NCBI GenBank assembly: GCA_017517745.1
Contig: JAFWYJ010000048.1
Coordinates: 1 to 52,703, forward strand
Reading direction: 5' to 3'
Length of the DNA stretch: 52,703 bases
Source: Clostridia bacterium
GTDB lineage: Bacteria > Bacillota > Clostridia > Oscillospirales > CAG-272
In this document: positions 6,244 to 14,019 of the stretch, one piece after another
Layout: each line of letters starts with the position of its first letter
Position numbering within the stretch: the first letter of the stretch is position 1
Translations under genes and position numbers: made by a program
The notes under the pieces: model-generated
What the model was told of the DNA's origin: nothing
The model's input: only the letters and a program-made list of their open reading frames with translations
Database searches by the model: none

Positions 6244-8646
6244 TTATTTCACAACGATATTGACAATCTTGTTGGGTACGCAGATCTCCTTGATCACGCT
6301 CTTGCCCTCGATGGCGGCGGCGATCTTTTCGTCCGCCTTTGCAGCGGCGATCGCATCCTCCTTCGAGCAGTTGAACGGAATGGCAACCGTTGCGCGCACC
6401 TTACCGTTGATCTGAACGGCAACCTCAACCGTGCTCTCCACCGTCTTGTTCTCATCCCACTCGGGCCAAGCAGCCAGCGAGCAGAGTCCCTCACCGCCCA
6501 GCGTCTCCCACATTTCCTCCGCCAAGTGCGGTGCGAAGGGACAAAGCAGGCGAACCAGAATCATCAACTCATCCTTTGTCAGCGAGCCGACGTCGGCAAT
6601 GTCATTGAGCAACGTCATCATCGACGCGATCGCAGTGTTGAACTTGAGATCCTCAATATCCAACGACACCTTCTTCACGGTCTTGTGGAAGGGTGTCTCG
6701 AGCTTGGGCGTCACTCCCTCGCCCTTGACAAGATCGGTCAGATCGGCAATTCTCTCCAAGAATCTCTTGCAGCCCTTCATCGAGCTTTCGTTCCAGGGAG
6801 CGGCACTTCCGTAGTCACCCATGAAAAGCACGTAGGTACGAAGCACGTCGGCGCCGTAAAAATCGACCACGTCGTTGGGATCGACGACGTTGCCCTTGGA
6901 CTTCGACATCTTCTCACCGTCGGGACCGAGGATCAGACCCTGTGCGGTACGCTTTGCGTAAGGCTCGGACACCGGAACGAGTCCGAGATCGTAGAGGAAC
7001 TTGTGCCAGAAGCGCGAATAGATCATGTGACGCGTCACGTGCTCCATACCGCCGTTGTACCAGTCTACCGGCATCCAATATTTCAGCTTTGCCTCATCGG
7101 CAAAAGCGTTTTCGTTCTTGGGATCAATGTAGCGCAGGAAATACCACGAAGAGCCTGCCCATTGAGGCATGGTGTCGGTCTCGCGCTTGGCGTCCTTGCC
7201 GCACTTGGGGCACTTGCAGTTGACGAATGCATCGATCTTTGCCAAAGGACTCTCGCCGCCCTCACCCGGCTCAAAGTTCTTGACCTCGGGCAAGCGCAGA
7301 GGCAACTCCTCGTAAGGCACGGGAACGATGCCGCAATGCGGGCAATGCACGATCGGGATCGGCTCGCCCCAATATCTCTGACGGTTGAACGCCCAATCCT
7401 TCATCTTGTACTGCACGCCCTTTTCACCGACGCCGATCTCCTCCAAATGCTCAATCATGCGCGCGATCGAATCCTTTTTGTTGGTGTAGCCGTTGAGGAA
7501 CTCCGAGTTGACCATCTCACCGTCTCCCGCGTAAGCACCCTTTTCGACGTCTCCGCCCTTGATGACCTCAACGACGTCAATGCCAAACTTCTTCGCAAAC
7601 GCCCAGTCGCGCTCGTCATGTGCGGGAACAGCCATGATCGCGCCCGTACCGTAGCCCATCATGACGTAGTCGGAGATATAGATCGGGATCTCCTTGCCGC
7701 TCACGGGGTTGATGGCGGTCAGTCCGTCGATGCAAATACCGGTCTTGTCCTTGACCAGCTGGGTTCTCTCAAACTCGGTCTTCTTGGCGCACTCCTCGCG
7801 GTAGGCGTCGAGCGCGTCGATGTTCGCGATCCGGTCGCGGTTCGCCTCGATGATGGGGTGCTCGGGCGCGATGACCATGAAGGTCACGCCGAAGAGCGTG
7901 TCGGGACGGGTGGTGTAGATGCGCAGCTTTTCGTCAATCTCCTTGAGGGAGAAGTTGACAAACGCACCCGTGGACTTGCCGATCCAGTTGACCTGCTGCT
8001 GCTTGACGTTGGGAAGATAATCGACCTCCTCAAGTCCGGAGAGCAGCTTGTCGGCATACTCGGTGATGCGCAGATACCAAACCGTCTTGGATTTCTGCAC
8101 GATGTCGCTCTTGCAGATGTCGCACTTGCCGCCCTGCGAGTCCTCATTGGAAAGGACGACCTTACAGCTCGGGCAATAGTTGACCAGTGCCGTATCACGG
8201 AAGACGAGTCCCTTCTCGAACATCTTCAAGAAGATCCACTGCGTCCAGCGGTAGTAGCCCTCCTCGGTGGTATCCACCACGCGATCCCAATCAAAGGAGA
8301 AGCCCACGCGCTTGAGCTGGGATGTAAACTTTTCGATGTTGCGGTCGGTGACCACTCTGGGGTGCAGATTGTCATTGATCGCGGTGTTCTCGGTGGGAAG
8401 TCCGTAGGCATCGAAGCCGATCGGGAACAGCACGTTGTAACCCTGCATTCTTCTCTTGCGCGAGACCACCTCAAGTCCGGAATATGCCTTGATGTGACCG
8501 ACGTGCATGCCGTGTCCGCTGGGATACGGAAATTCTACGAGGTTATAAAATTTCGGCTTGTCGGAGAAATCCTCGGCACGAAACGCGCCGGCCTCCTCCC
8601 ATCTCTTTTGCCACTTGGGTTCGGTTTGCTTAAAATCAATTTTCAT
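6244..8646 (-). CDS. leuS: Leucyl-tRNA synthetase
   Basis: 800 aa class Ia aminoacyl-tRNA synthetase charging tRNA-Leu. The HIGH motif is HVGH (48-51) in PYPSGHGMHVGH, followed by a Cys4 zinc module (CPSC...CDIC), a CP1 editing domain with the Thr-rich stretch TTRPDTLFG and the conserved GTGAIMAVPAHDERD, and KMSKSKGNVVDP for ATP activation. The C-terminal anticodon and LeuRS-specific domains are present. The ATG overlaps the rsfS stop by 4 nt. The 163-nt gap downstream (6081-6243) contains stem-loops but no convincing U-tract or promoter. Confidence 0.98.
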   Translation of the reverse strand: MKIDFKQTEPKWQKRWEEAGAFRAEDFSDKPKFYNLVEFPYPSGHGMHVGHIKAYSGLEVVSRKRRMQGYNVLFPIGFDAYGLPTENTAINDNLHPRVVTDRNIEKFTSQLKRVGFSFDWDRVVDTTEEGYYRWTQWIFLKMFEKGLVFRDTALVNYCPSCKVVLSNEDSQGGKCDICKSDIVQKSKTVWYLRITEYADKLLSGLEEVDYLPNVKQQQVNWIGKSTGAFVNFSLKEIDEKLRIYTTRPDTLFGVTFMVIAPEHPIIEANRDRIANIDALDAYREECAKKTEFERTQLVKDKTGICIDGLTAINPVSGKEIPIYISDYVMMGYGTGAIMAVPAHDERDWAFAKKFGIDVVEVIKGGDVEKGAYAGDGEMVNSEFLNGYTNKKDSIARMIEHLEEIGVGEKGVQYKMKDWAFNRQRYWGEPIPIVHCPHCGIVPVPYEELPLRLPEVKNFEPGEGGESPLAKIDAFVNCKCPKCGKDAKRETDTMPQWAGSSWYFLRYIDPKNENAFADEAKLKYWMPVDWYNGGMEHVTRHMIYSRFWHKFLYDLGLVPVSEPYAKRTAQGLILGPDGEKMSKSKGNVVDPNDVVDFYGADVLRTYVLFMGDYGSAAPWNESSMKGCKRFLERIADLTDLVKGEGVTPKLETPFHKTVKKVSLDIEDLKFNTAIASMMTLLNDIADVGSLTKDELMILVRLLCPFAPHLAEEMWETLGGEGLCSLAAWPEWDENKTVESTVEVAVQINGKVRATVAIPFNCSKEDAIAAAKADEKIAAAIEGKSVIKEICVPNKIVNIVVK

Positions 8647-9056
8647 TGTTCTTCTCCAATCTGATCGTCAATTCCGGCGAAGGTAACGTCCTCCGCGTCT
8701 CCATATAACTTTTCCAACTGATAAAAATCGCGGTTCTCGCGGCTGAACACGTGCACGATGACCGTGCCGTAATCCAACACGATCCAGCCGTTGTTGTCAC
8801 GTCCCTCAAAATGCAGAGGATCGACCTCGCGCAGTCCGATCTTGTATTCGACCTCTCCCGCAAGAGACTTGACTTGTGTGGAAGAGCCGCCCGTGCAGAT
8901 CACGAAATAATCGGTGATCACGGTTTGGTCCTCCACGCGCAGAACCTTGATGTTCTTTGCTTTTTTTGCATCCAGCACGTCGAAGATCGCGTGTGCCAGT
9001 TCCTCGGGCGTCGCCTCGGCAAGCGAAGGCAACCGTTCTTTGATCATTTCTTCCAT
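8643..9056 (-). CDS. rsfS: Ribosome silencing factor RsfS
   Basis: 137 aa of the RsfS/Iojap/C7orf30 family. It contains VITDYFVICTGGSSTQVKSL and the conserved EGRDNNGWIVLDYGTVIVHVF stretch. The protein binds L14 and blocks subunit joining during starvation. The usual Clostridia neighbours are nadD, yqeK and an LCP gene, all present just upstream. An ATG with AGGAAG upstream is the start, and the stop overlaps leuS by 4 nt. Confidence 0.95.
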   Translation of the reverse strand: MEEMIKERLPSLAEATPEELAHAIFDVLDAKKAKNIKVLRVEDQTVITDYFVICTGGSSTQVKSLAGEVEYKIGLREVDPLHFEGRDNNGWIVLDYGTVIVHVFSRENRDFYQLEKLYGDAEDVTFAGIDDQIGEEQ

Positions 9057-9082
9057 TCCAAAAACTTCCTTTCTTTGATGGG

Positions 9083-10072
9083 TCAGTTTGCCGTGGGATC
9101 TCCCTCGGCGGTGTAAATATGATGAAACTCCCGATTCTCTTTTCTGTCAAAAAGCGCATCGGGGTCAAATTCCAAAACAGAAAGACTCCTTGCGGGCAAC
9201 AAATACGTGTTGACCATCTCGCACGCGGACGCGCGGTTGATCACGTAATACCACGCCCCACTGCTCCCCTGCACCGCCTCGCCCGCAAGCGTTGCCATGG
9301 GAATCTCCCGGGTGTCGCACTCGCGCAAAGCCGCAAGCACGCGGATCGCGTCGGGAAGTCCGACGTCGGTCTGCACCCGTGTCAGTGTGTGGCACATGAT
9401 CTGAAAGAGCTGTCCCGGCGAGATCGACTTGCATTTTTCGGCAAACGCGCCGAGAAAGAGCTTTTGCGCGTCAAGACGCCCGAGATCGGCGTTGACGTAT
9501 CCCGAACGATAGCGAATGAACTGCTCTGCCCGCTCGCCGTCGAGGTGAACTTGCCCCTCTCTCAGATCGATCTCCAATCCCTGTGCGGGATCGGAATAGA
9601 GCATATCCTGCGTCAGTGTGACGTCCACGCCACCAAGATCGTCCACGATCCGACGGACACAGGAAAGATCCAAAATCACGAAATAATCCAGCCGTACCCC
9701 CAGCGCCCTTGAAAGCAGCGCCTTGAGATCGGCAGCGCCCAAGGCGTTGAGTGCGCCGTTGAGCTTTTTGTAATCCTTTTGGGTATAATTTGCATAGGTA
9801 TCGCGCGGGATCTGCAAGATCGTCGCCCGTCGCGCCGTTTCGTTGACCGTCACCACGAAGATGCTGTCGGTCAAGCCGCAGGCGCAATCCTTTCCAAGCA
9901 CCAGAAAGCGCGTCACGCGCTCTCCCTCACCTCTCCAAGCATCTGCTTCTGCCGCTGAAAGTGCTTGCGATGCCGCAGAGACGTCTTTTGAAGAATGCTC
10001 CGCGCGCGCACGAGGCAGAAATACCGCCGTCAGCAACACGAGCACCGATGCCAAGCAAAAAAACCGTTTCAT
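9083..10072 (-). CDS. LytR-CpsA-Psr (LCP) family protein
   Basis: 329 aa from the ATG at 10072 (AGGTGG 5 nt upstream). The N-terminus is a hydrophobic segment ending ARA, which looks like a cleavable signal peptide rather than the usual LCP anchor. The LCP core follows: FLVLGKD, DSIFVVTVN, IPRDTYANY with the phosphate-binding Arg, KLNGAL, and RYRSGYVNADLGRLDAQ. LCP proteins transfer undecaprenyl-linked glycopolymers to peptidoglycan. This gene between yqeK and rsfS is a conserved Clostridia arrangement; the glycopolymer is not deducible. Confidence 0.9.
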   Translation of the reverse strand: MKRFFCLASVLVLLTAVFLPRARAEHSSKDVSAASQALSAAEADAWRGEGERVTRFLVLGKDCACGLTDSIFVVTVNETARRATILQIPRDTYANYTQKDYKKLNGALNALGAADLKALLSRALGVRLDYFVILDLSCVRRIVDDLGGVDVTLTQDMLYSDPAQGLEIDLREGQVHLDGERAEQFIRYRSGYVNADLGRLDAQKLFLGAFAEKCKSISPGQLFQIMCHTLTRVQTDVGLPDAIRVLAALRECDTREIPMATLAGEAVQGSSGAWYYVINRASACEMVNTYLLPARSLSVLEFDPDALFDRKENREFHHIYTAEGDPTAN

Positions 10073-10115
10073 CTGTTCCACCTACCATTCAATTGATGAT
10101 GTAGGCGGAAAAAAC

Positions 10116-10766
10116 TTACGCGAAGCGTCCCTCGGCAACAGCCTTTTCCAAAAGCAGCTCGTTTCGAGCCATCACGGTATCCTCAGCAACCGGGATCCCC
10201 TCGTCAAGGAGGTCGCGGATCGTCATATCGTAAGACAAGATCAGCGTATCTCGCAACAAAGCCAATCGCTCCTCGCCGTTCATCGACTCGGGAGCCGCGC
10301 CGAAGAAATAATGGCGCAGAATCACGCAGTTTGAAAAGGTGCGCGACAGATCGATGTAGTCGGAAAGATACAACAGCTTCTCGGTCAGCGTCATGCCCGC
10401 GCGTCCCGTGGTGTGCCAACGAACCGCGTCGATCACAACGGGATCGGAAAATTCGGAAAAATCGACCTCAATTCTTGCCGCGGCGGTACGCGCATGAAGC
10501 GTTTTCGGTGCCAAAAGGTCGGCGGGAGTCAGCGAAATTCCCATTTGGTGGCAAAGTGCCGTCTGTCCGGCTGTATCCAGCTCCTTGGTCAGGTCGTGCA
10601 AGAGCGCGGCGGCGCGCATCCGAAGGCTCTCCTCGGGGCAAAATAAAGCGCAAAGCCGTTCGACCATTTGCTCGACCGCGAGCGTATGACGAAATCGTTT
10701 GGGCGACATTTCGTGCATGACGCGTTCACGCAAGCCATCCAACGATTGCTCCGTAATCTCTTTCAT
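10116..10766 (-). CDS. yqeK: YqeK-type HD-domain diadenosine tetraphosphate hydrolase
   Basis: 216 aa HD-domain protein. It shows RFRHTLAVE, the metal-binding LLHDLTKEL, AVRWHTTG and EKLLYLSDYIDLSR, the conserved YqeK boxes. The family cleaves Ap4A symmetrically using Fe. It sits 21 nt after nadD, its usual partner. The protein extends about 20 residues beyond the B. subtilis form. Confidence 0.93.
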   Translation of the reverse strand: MKEITEQSLDGLRERVMHEMSPKRFRHTLAVEQMVERLCALFCPEESLRMRAAALLHDLTKELDTAGQTALCHQMGISLTPADLLAPKTLHARTAAARIEVDFSEFSDPVVIDAVRWHTTGRAGMTLTEKLLYLSDYIDLSRTFSNCVILRHYFFGAAPESMNGEERLALLRDTLILSYDMTIRDLLDEGIPVAEDTVMARNELLLEKAVAEGRFA

Positions 10767-10787
10767 TATGCAACGTCTCCCTTCGCT

Positions 10788-11390
10788 TCAAACGTACAAA
10801 TGATTGTCTCTAATGTATTTTTCCACCGCAGGCGGAACAAGATTGGAGATATCTTCCCCATTCACCAGCTTTTTCCTGACGTCATTCGAGGAAAGCTCCA
10901 ACGGCTCGGTGACAAGCTTGCGCACCACCTTGCCGTATTTTTCCTGATACAGCGCGATCTTTTGAATGATCATGGCATCCAAAAAACGGTCGTTTTCGCG
11001 GCGGATATAGATGGGATAGCAAAGTCGGAAGATCTCCTCCGGCTCGCGCCATCCGTCAAGCGTCAGCATCATGTCAGTGCCGCAGAGCAAAAAGAGTCTG
11101 CGATCCTCGCCCGACAGCTCACGAAGTGTGTCCACCGTGTAGCTTTTGCCACCGCGACGGATCTCCATATCGCTGACGTAGACGCCCTCCATGCCGCCAA
11201 AAGCGAGACGGCACATCTCGAGGCGATCGGCGGCAGAGACCTCGACCTCCATTTCCTTGTGCGGTGGAATCGCGGTGGGAATGACGTACAGAAGATCCAG
11301 CCACATTTGCTCCATAAAAGCCTTTGCCGCCAAAAGGTGGCCGTTGTGCGGCGGTGAAAAGGTCCCGCCGTAAATTCCGATGCGCGTCAT
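10788..11390 (-). CDS. nadD: Nicotinate-nucleotide adenylyltransferase
   Basis: 200 aa. The nucleotidyltransferase motif GIYGGTFSPPHNGHL opens the protein, and the C-terminal ISxxxxR box is represented by LSSNDVRKKL. It adenylates nicotinate mononucleotide in NAD synthesis. The start overlaps the yhbY stop by 4 nt. Full length, confident. Confidence 0.96.
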   Translation of the reverse strand: MTRIGIYGGTFSPPHNGHLLAAKAFMEQMWLDLLYVIPTAIPPHKEMEVEVSAADRLEMCRLAFGGMEGVYVSDMEIRRGGKSYTVDTLRELSGEDRRLFLLCGTDMMLTLDGWREPEEIFRLCYPIYIRRENDRFLDAMIIQKIALYQEKYGKVVRKLVTEPLELSSNDVRKKLVNGEDISNLVPPAVEKYIRDNHLYV

Positions 11391-11683
11391 GCTCTCGGAA
11401 GCTCGATGATCGGCTTCTTCTCCGAAGCGCGATAAAGCACGATCTTTCTGCCGATCACCGCGACAGGCTCGGCACCCAACGCCTCGGCGATCGCGTCAAT
11501 CACGTCGCGCGGTGCTTCCCCGCTGTTCTCGAGCACGTGAAGCTTGATCAATTCTCTTGCCTCAAGCGCGTCGGAAAAGGTCTTGAGCATATTTTCATTC
11601 AATCCGCCCTTGCCGATCTGCATGATGGCGGGCAGGTCATGGGCAAGTCCTCGCAGATATGCCCTTTGCTTTGATGTGATCAT
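11387..11683 (-). CDS. yhbY: YhbY/CRM-domain ribosome assembly RNA-binding protein
   Basis: 98 aa single CRM domain. It begins MITSKQRAYLRGLAH, has the IGKGGLNENM GxxG loop that contacts RNA, and ends with VIGRKIVLYRAS. It associates with pre-50S subunits. Directly upstream of nadD as in many Firmicutes. Confidence 0.95.
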   Translation of the reverse strand: MITSKQRAYLRGLAHDLPAIMQIGKGGLNENMLKTFSDALEARELIKLHVLENSGEAPRDVIDAIAEALGAEPVAVIGRKIVLYRASEKKPIIELPRA

Positions 11684-11705
11684 GATAACCTCTTTCTTTC
11701 GTATC

Positions 11706-12194
11706 TCAACCGTTCACGTTCCAGCCGTTCTCGCGCAGGATCTCACAGATCTCCTCGCTGCCGCCCGAAATCACGCGAACAAATTGCTTTTCGTTTAAAA
11801 ACACGCTGACCGCAACACCGTCCTCGCAGGTGATGCAACGCACGTCCACCCGACTCAATTCCAAGCGATGATTGCCCCGATCGAGTGAGAGCAACACGAT
11901 CGACTCCGGAGTCAGGATGAAAAAGCCTTTCACCGTGCCATCCTTGACTGTAAAATATACCCGCTCGTCAATGAGAAAAGGACGCGCCAGCGTTTGCTTG
12001 ATCTTTTCATAAGGACGGTCTTGCAGATATGCCGAGATCGGAATCGCGAAGGAACAAACAAGTGCCGTTCCCGCGCCCGCCAGCACGCCGATCTGCCAGC
12101 CGACGAAAAAGCCCACAAGCAAGCCCAGTGCCGCACCGTAAAAAAGAGAAAGTTTGCGAACACCGGGAGCGAGATAATAATCGGAAAATTTCAT
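11706..12194 (-). CDS. Two-TM membrane protein of unknown function
   Basis: 162 aa. Two adjacent hydrophobic helices at about 18-34 and 37-55 (glycine-rich, LLVGFFVGW) are followed by a ~100-residue domain of alternating short strands (VYFTVKDGTVKGFFI, ESIVLLSLDRGNHRLEL). This resembles YcxB/bacterial-PH-like topology, but the match is not firm. The start overlaps rdgB by 4 nt, so the two are coupled in expression. Confidence 0.7.
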   Translation of the reverse strand: MKFSDYYLAPGVRKLSLFYGAALGLLVGFFVGWQIGVLAGAGTALVCSFAIPISAYLQDRPYEKIKQTLARPFLIDERVYFTVKDGTVKGFFILTPESIVLLSLDRGNHRLELSRVDVRCITCEDGVAVSVFLNEKQFVRVISGGSEEICEILRENGWNVNG

Positions 12195-12808
12195 AACGCC
12201 ACGTCGGTTCCTTTCAACGCTTTCGCAAAAAGCTCCACCGCCAGACCTCTGTGAGAGACCGCGTTCTTTTCCTCGGGAGAGAGCTCGGCAAAAGTCTTGC
12301 CCAACGGCTTGTAATAGAACAAGGGATCGTATCCGAAGCCGCCGTTACCGGCGTATTCCGAAAGGATCACGCCTCCGGTCTCGCCGCGAACGACAAATTC
12401 CCTTCCGTCCGGAAGCACACAGGCGATCGTGCAAACGAACGCCGCGGTACGCTCGGCGGGCGGCACGTCGGCAAGATCCGTGAGAAGGGCTTGGTTGTTC
12501 CCCTCGTCATCGTGATCTCCCGCATAGTTGCGGCGCGCCGCATAGCGCGCGGAATAGATGCCGGGCGCGCCTCCGAGCGCATCCACCGTCAATCCCGAAT
12601 CATCACCCAATCCGATATATCCCGAGGTTGCGGCAACACGCGCCTTGATCAGCGCGTTTTCCTCAAAGGTCTCGCCGTTCTCCTCGATCTCTCCGGTGAT
12701 GCCGACGTCGTCAAGCGATAAAATTTCGATATCCGCAAAATGCTTGGAAAGAAGTGCCTTGAGTTCCCCGATCTTTTTGCGGTTTCTTGATGCCAATACA
12801 AGTTTCAT
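12191..12808 (-). CDS. rdgB: XTP/dITP diphosphatase (non-canonical purine NTPase)
   Basis: 205 aa HAM1/RdgB family. It has the N-terminal VLASRNRKKIGEL, the GDDSGL catalytic segment, GIYSARYA, GGFGYDPLF and the C-terminal SHRGLA. It removes ITP, XTP and dITP from the nucleotide pool. The stop overlaps the next small membrane protein gene. Confident. Confidence 0.96.
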   Translation of the reverse strand: MKLVLASRNRKKIGELKALLSKHFADIEILSLDDVGITGEIEENGETFEENALIKARVAATSGYIGLGDDSGLTVDALGGAPGIYSARYAARRNYAGDHDDEGNNQALLTDLADVPPAERTAAFVCTIACVLPDGREFVVRGETGGVILSEYAGNGGFGYDPLFYYKPLGKTFAELSPEEKNAVSHRGLAVELFAKALKGTDVAL

Positions 12809-12840
12809 AACAGTTTTCCCTATTTGCGCAGTCCCATTCC

Positions 12841-14019
12841 TTATTCGAACAGCGCGCGCACAAATTCCTTTTGATCAAATTCCTGCATATCGTCCAACTT
12901 TTCGCCAACACCGATGAATTTGACGGGGATATTCAATTCCTGGCGGATCGAGATCACGATTCCGCCCTTTGCGCTACCGTCCATCTTGTTCAGGATCAAT
13001 CCCGTCAGTGCCGCAGCATTCTTGAACTCCTTCGCCTGCAAAATGGCGTTTTGTCCCGTGGTCGCGTCAAGCACCAAGAGATTCTCACGCGCCACACCCG
13101 GCAGCTCACGGTCGATGACACGGTTGATCTTGGCAAGCTCGTTCATCAGATTGGTCTTGTTGTGCAAGCGTCCCGCCGTGTCAATGATGAGAACGTCGGC
13201 GTTTTTATTTTTTGCCGCGTGGCAGGCGTCGAACACCACCGCCGCGGGGTCGCTTCCCTCGTTCTGACGGATCAGGTCGACCTTCGCCCTCTCACACCAA
13301 ACGGCCAGCTGATCGATCGCAGCCGCACGGAAGGTATCCGCCGCCGCTACAACAACTTTTTTTCCCTCTTTGCGAAGCTGATTGGAGATCTTTCCGATCG
13401 AGGTCGTCTTTCCGACACCGTTGACACCGATCACAAGGATCACGCTCGGCTTGGTGGAAAGATTCAAGGGTGCTCCCTCGCCGATCATACCCTCCAAAAT
13501 CTGATGCAAAACCTCGATGACCTGCTCCTTTTCCTTGAGTCTGCCATCCTTGATGCGATCGCGAAGCTCGTCCAGGATCGCTTCGGTGGCGTTGACACCC
13601 ACGTCAGCACAGATCAGAATCTCTTCCAATTCATCCAACAAATCTTCATCGACCTTGACAAAATGCTTGAGCAACTCGTCGATCTGTCCGAACAGCGCGT
13701 TTTTCGTCTTGGAAAGACCTTCCTTCACGCGCTTCCAAAAGGATTTTTTCTCTTTCTTTTTCGCTTCCTCGGTTAAAGGCTCCTCAACCGGCGCATCAGC
13801 CACCGGTTCCGCGGGCGTCTCTGCCGTTTCCTCGGTGACGTTCACCTCGGAGTCCACAACGGGAGCCTCCGCGGATTCCGAGGATATCTGCTCGATGGCG
13901 GGAGTCTCGGTCTGATCCGCGGGTTCCTCAACGGACGCTTCCACAGTCACTTCTTCCGCCTTCGCAGGCTCTTCCGCAATCTTTTTTTTCTTGCCGAACA
14001 GCTTATCCAAAAATGCCAT
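12841..14019 (-). CDS. ftsY: Signal recognition particle receptor FtsY
   Basis: 392 aa from the ATG at 14019 (AAGGAGAAG upstream), not the longer in-frame form. MAFLDKLFGKKKK begins an amphipathic membrane-targeting N-terminus, followed by a ~90-residue acidic A-domain rich in Glu, Ala and Val, then the NG GTPase: GVNGVGKTTSIGKIS (G1), DTFRAAA, DTAGRLHNKTNL (G3) and LNKMDGSAKGG (G4). It delivers SRP-ribosome complexes to SecYEG. The start lies 17 nt inside the 3' end of smc. Confidence 0.96.
   Translation of the reverse strand: MAFLDKLFGKKKKIAEEPAKAEEVTVEASVEEPADQTETPAIEQISSESAEAPVVDSEVNVTEETAETPAEPVADAPVEEPLTEEAKKKEKKSFWKRVKEGLSKTKNALFGQIDELLKHFVKVDEDLLDELEEILICADVGVNATEAILDELRDRIKDGRLKEKEQVIEVLHQILEGMIGEGAPLNLSTKPSVILVIGVNGVGKTTSIGKISNQLRKEGKKVVVAAADTFRAAAIDQLAVWCERAKVDLIRQNEGSDPAAVVFDACHAAKNKNADVLIIDTAGRLHNKTNLMNELAKINRVIDRELPGVARENLLVLDATTGQNAILQAKEFKNAAALTGLILNKMDGSAKGGIVISIRQELNIPVKFIGVGEKLDDMQEFDQKEFVRALFE

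Noticed and set aside
6526-8664. 712-aa plus-strand ORF antisense to leuS
   Set aside because: Shadow of the highly conserved leuS frame; no recognisable domain or start signal.
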